NCBI GenBank assembly: GCA_003551785.1
Contig: PUNP01000989.1
Coordinates: 1 to 7,496 of the forward strand
Direction of reading: 5' to 3'
Length of the DNA: 7,496 nucleotides
From: Candidatus Brocadiaceae bacterium
Lineage (GTDB): Bacteria; Planctomycetota; Brocadiia; SM23-32
Positions 5,518-7,496 of this stretch are shown piece by piece. The stretch's first letter is position 1; each line of letters begins with the position of its first letter. The notes beneath the pieces are model-generated. The model was not told where the DNA came from and did not search any database. It saw only the letters and a program-made list of their open reading frames with translations. The translations under genes and the position numbers were made by a program.

Positions 5518-7131
5518 ATGGCCGCAAAAAAGATAGCTTATGATATCGAAGCACGAGAAGCTGTGAGGCGCGGAGTAAATAAACTCGCACGTGCCGTTAA
5601 ATGTACTTTAGGACCTCGCGGGAAAAATGTCGTTATTGAAAAAAGTTTTGGTGCTCCTACTGTAACCAAAGACGGCGTGGCTGTCGCTAAAGAAGTGGAG
5701 CTGGAAGACAATTTTGAAAATATGGGCGCTGAAATGGTCAAACAGGCCGCTTCAAAAACTAGTGATGTCGCCGGTGACGGTACAACTACCGCTACGGTTA
5801 TTGCTGAAGCTGTTTTTGAGGAAGCATTGAAAAACCTCGCTTCCGGTGCAGACGGCATGGCGTTGCGACGCGGCGTTGAAAAAGGTGCTAAAGCCGTTGC
5901 CGACGAACTGAGAAATATCAGCCAGCCCGTAAAAGGTAAAGAAGACATCGTTTTTGTTGGCGCTATTGCCTCAAATAACGATAGAGAAATCGGTGAGCAA
6001 ATCGCCGAAGCTATGGAGAAAGTCGGTAAGGACGGCGTTATAACCGTTGAAGAAGGAAGCGGAAGGGAAACAGAAGTCGAGCTCGTCGAAGGAATGCAGT
6101 TCGACCGCGGATATCTCAGCCCGTATTTCGTAACAGACAGGCAGAATATGGAAGCGCAGCTTGAAGATGCTTATATCCTGCTCTCTGAAGAGAAACTCTC
6201 CTCAGCTCAGGACATACTGCCGGTGTTGGAAGAAATTGCACGCTCAAATAAGCCTTTGCTCATCATTGCTGAAGACATCGAAGGCGAAGCGCTTGCTACA
6301 CTCGTGGTCAATAAACTGCGCGGCACACTGCAATGCGCTGCTGTTAAAGCACCTGGCTTCGGCGACAGGCGCAAAGCTATGCTCCAGGATATGGCCTGCC
6401 TGACCGGCGGAACCGTCATCACCCCCGACCTCGGAATGGAACTCAAGAACCTCGAGATGGGACAGCTCGGCAGGGCTAAAAAGGTGACTATCGATAAAGA
6501 CAATACAACGATTATCGAAGGTGGCGGCACCTCGGCCGATATCAAAGGTCGGATAGAGCAGATCAAACGTGAGATCGACGATACAACTAGTGATTATGAC
6601 CGTGAAAAACTGGAAGAACGCCTCGCTAAACTGGCGGGCGGAGTCGCACAAATTAACGTTGGTGCGGCTACCGAAGTCGAAATGAATGAAAAACAGCACC
6701 GCATTGAAGATGCCGTCCATGCTACCAGGGCTGCCGTTGATGAGGGCATACTGCCCGGCGGCGGTGTCGCTCTGCTGCGCGCTTCGAAAGTTCTTGATGA
6801 CCTGGAACTGCCAGGTGATGAAGCTATCGGTGTGGACATCCTCAAACGTGCATTGAAAAAACCGATCATGCAAATCGCTAAGAATGCCGGACAGCAAGGT
6901 GCAATCGTGCTGGAACGTATCCTTGAAAACAAAGGGGCGTACGGCTATGATGCGGCAAAAGATGAATACTGCGATCTGATCAAACGCGGTGTCATTGACC
7001 CGACCAAAGTCGTCAGAACCGCTTTGGAAAACGGAGTGAGCGTTGCTGCCGTCCTACTCAGCACCGACGCCATTGTGGGCGACCTGCCGGGTAAAAAAGA
7101 TAATGAGGAAGAAGAGATGCCGGAATATTAA
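5518..7131 (+). CDS. groEL: Chaperonin GroEL (Cpn60)
   Basis: GroEL is the 14-subunit double-ring ATPase that folds proteins in its cavity with GroES. The 537 residues include [10 protein letters not shown] (31-40), the nucleotide site GDGTTTAT (86-93, with the catalytic Asp87), the apical domain with [20 protein letters not shown], and the Cpn60 signature [12 protein letters not shown], preceded by the second catalytic Asp in [10 protein letters not shown]. The ATG has GGAGG with a 6-nt spacer. The C-terminus ends [12 protein letters not shown]: it lacks the Gly-Gly-Met repeats usual in GroEL tails and is acidic instead. The loop after the second helix reads [12 protein letters not shown] where ANPM is common. 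Overall similarity in memory is to Planctomycetota GroELs. A strong terminator follows 22 bp after the stop. Confidence 0.98.
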   Translation: MAAKKIAYDIEAREAVRRGVNKLARAVKCTLGPRGKNVVIEKSFGAPTVTKDGVAVAKEVELEDNFENMGAEMVKQAASKTSDVAGDGTTTATVIAEAVFEEALKNLASGADGMALRRGVEKGAKAVADELRNISQPVKGKEDIVFVGAIASNNDREIGEQIAEAMEKVGKDGVITVEEGSGRETEVELVEGMQFDRGYLSPYFVTDRQNMEAQLEDAYILLSEEKLSSAQDILPVLEEIARSNKPLLIIAEDIEGEALATLVVNKLRGTLQCAAVKAPGFGDRRKAMLQDMACLTGGTVITPDLGMELKNLEMGQLGRAKKVTIDKDNTTIIEGGGTSADIKGRIEQIKREIDDTTSDYDREKLEERLAKLAGGVAQINVGAATEVEMNEKQHRIEDAVHATRAAVDEGILPGGGVALLRASKVLDDLELPGDEAIGVDILKRALKKPIMQIAKNAGQQGAIVLERILENKGAYGYDAAKDEYCDLIKRGVIDPTKVVRTALENGVSVAAVLLSTDAIVGDLPGKKDNEEEEMPEY

Positions 7132-7153
7132 TTCCGACCTTTTTTTCACTTTT

Positions 7154-7192
7154 AAGTCCCCGGTGTTTTCAAAACACCGGGGACTTTTTTTT
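7154..7192 (+). terminator. Strong intrinsic terminator of groESL
   Basis: The arms 7154-7169 and 7171-7186 are perfect reverse complements (16 bp, starting AAGTCCCCGGTG). They realistically form a 13-bp GC-rich stem with a TTTCAAA loop. Eight T residues (7185-7192) end the structure. It lies 22 bp after the groEL stop. A T-tract is present only in the + direction, so it serves groESL and not the facing right-hand gene. Confidence 0.96.
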
Positions 7193-7336
7193 GCTGCCCC
7201 CTCCCCTGCATACCCCGAAAGTAAGTCCTTAACCACATTGGGGCCTATCTGGGCAATGACACAATTTGGGTTAGTGAACACCATCGTATCACCACCGTGC
7301 CTGTGCAGACAAAGGTGAAATACAGACAACGAGTAT
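7193..7336. other. Convergent spacer between groEL terminator and right gene fragment
   Basis: This 144-bp stretch holds the 3' flank of the right gene copy. From about 7286 to 7336 it resembles 161-212 in inverted orientation, with indels. The remainder (7193-7285) has no match elsewhere in the window that I can see and no supported gene. No terminator is evident for the minus-strand fragment. Confidence 0.5.
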
Positions 7337-7495
7337 TCAGAACCTCCGGTATTCGTTACCGCCCCGGTCACCCGACCATTCCGGCGCCGGACGTTCCACG
7401 AGATTTCCCTCAGTCGAAAGGCTTTTCCAGATGTCCTCAGGTATCAGTGCCGCATAAACCTGAGAATGTCCGGTTCGACCGGAATTGAAGATTAC
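7337..7495 (-). CDS. C-terminal fragment of an unrecognised duplicated gene (right copy)
   Basis: This frame enters from the right edge and ends at TGA (7339-7337), giving the last 52 residues of a protein cut by the window boundary. It is identical to the left copy at protein level except Ser for Ala just after the APEW segment. The family is not recognised. Both copies point inward and end tail to tail with the inner genes (ligA on the left, groEL on the right). Whether the rest of the two genes is equally similar cannot be seen. Confidence 0.7.
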   Translation of the reverse strand, partial: VIFNSGRTGHSQVYAALIPEDIWKSLSTEGNLVERPAPEWSGDRGGNEYRRF

Positions 7496-7496
7496 A
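7376..7496. repeat. Right arm of exact 121-bp terminal inverted repeat
   Basis: This arm is the exact reverse complement of 1-121. Identity falls abruptly from 100 percent over 121 bp to 33 of 39 bases in the next coding stretch (7337-7375). The sharp edge coinciding with the sequence end is what a repeat-induced assembly break would give. Confidence 0.97.

Noticed and set aside
5538..5948. 136-residue minus-strand frame inside groEL
   Set aside because: Ser/Ala/Thr-rich shadow of the groEL codons with no independent support.
6244..6897. 217-residue open frame antisense to groEL
   Set aside because: Long antisense frames are common opposite chaperonin genes because of codon bias. There is no domain and groEL itself is unambiguous.
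7054..7371. 105-residue minus-strand frame crossing the groEL end
   Set aside because: It runs through the intrinsic terminator and the antisense of groEL, with low-complexity composition. The right-hand gene's real frame ends at 7337.
1..7496. Composite transposon or insertion sequence bounded by TG...CA ends
   Set aside because: The terminal repeats are coding tails pointing inward, the interior is housekeeping genes, and no transposase or target duplication is visible.
1..7496. CRISPR array, tRNA or rRNA genes
   Set aside because: No regularly spaced repeats and no recognisable tRNA or rRNA segments on either strand.

Overview
The window reads as a short bacterial contig carrying six complete protein genes and two gene fragments at its ends. 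The GroEL, GroES and LigA sequences, the Ser/Thr kinase and the style of the small conserved protein together suggest a Planctomycetota-like bacterium, probably near the Phycisphaerae. This is judged from remembered family sequences, not from a search, and is moderate at best.

Layout, left to right. Positions 1-160 hold the 3' end of an unrecognised gene on the + strand. From 4389 down to 324 the minus strand carries a tightly packed run in transcription order: a small Ser/Thr protein kinase, a VanZ-like membrane protein, a protein that looks like an archaemetzincin with its zinc site lost, and ligA (NAD+-dependent DNA ligase). The kinase-VanZ gap is 23 bp. VanZ overlaps the zincin-like gene by 14 bp, and that gene overlaps ligA by 8 bp, so the four are probably co-transcribed and partly translationally coupled. 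Head to head with the kinase, with start codons within a few bases, a small conserved gene of unknown function runs rightward (4384-4653). A 512-bp AT-rich non-coding region (4654-5165) follows, with palindromes, repeated TGACA/TGTCA words, a tandem GCATATG and a candidate extended -10 promoter. It leads into groES and groEL on the + strand, closed by a very strong intrinsic terminator (7154-7192). The right end (7337-7495, minus strand) carries a second copy of the gene fragment seen at the left end.

The two ends are exact inverted repeats of 121 bp inside a longer, diverged homology of about 210 bp. The two copies of the unknown gene point inward. The exact 121-bp identity that stops abruptly looks like an assembly-graph breakpoint at a repeated gene. 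It also means the segment between could invert by recombination if the repeats are real in the chromosome.

Functionally, groES/groEL form the folding chaperonin and ligA is the replicative and repair ligase. The kinase, VanZ-like, zincin-like and small proteins have no established joint role. The most unusual elements are the metal-site-less archaemetzincin-like protein coupled to ligA, the head-to-head start overlap of kinase and small gene, and a groESL control region with no CIRCE element.
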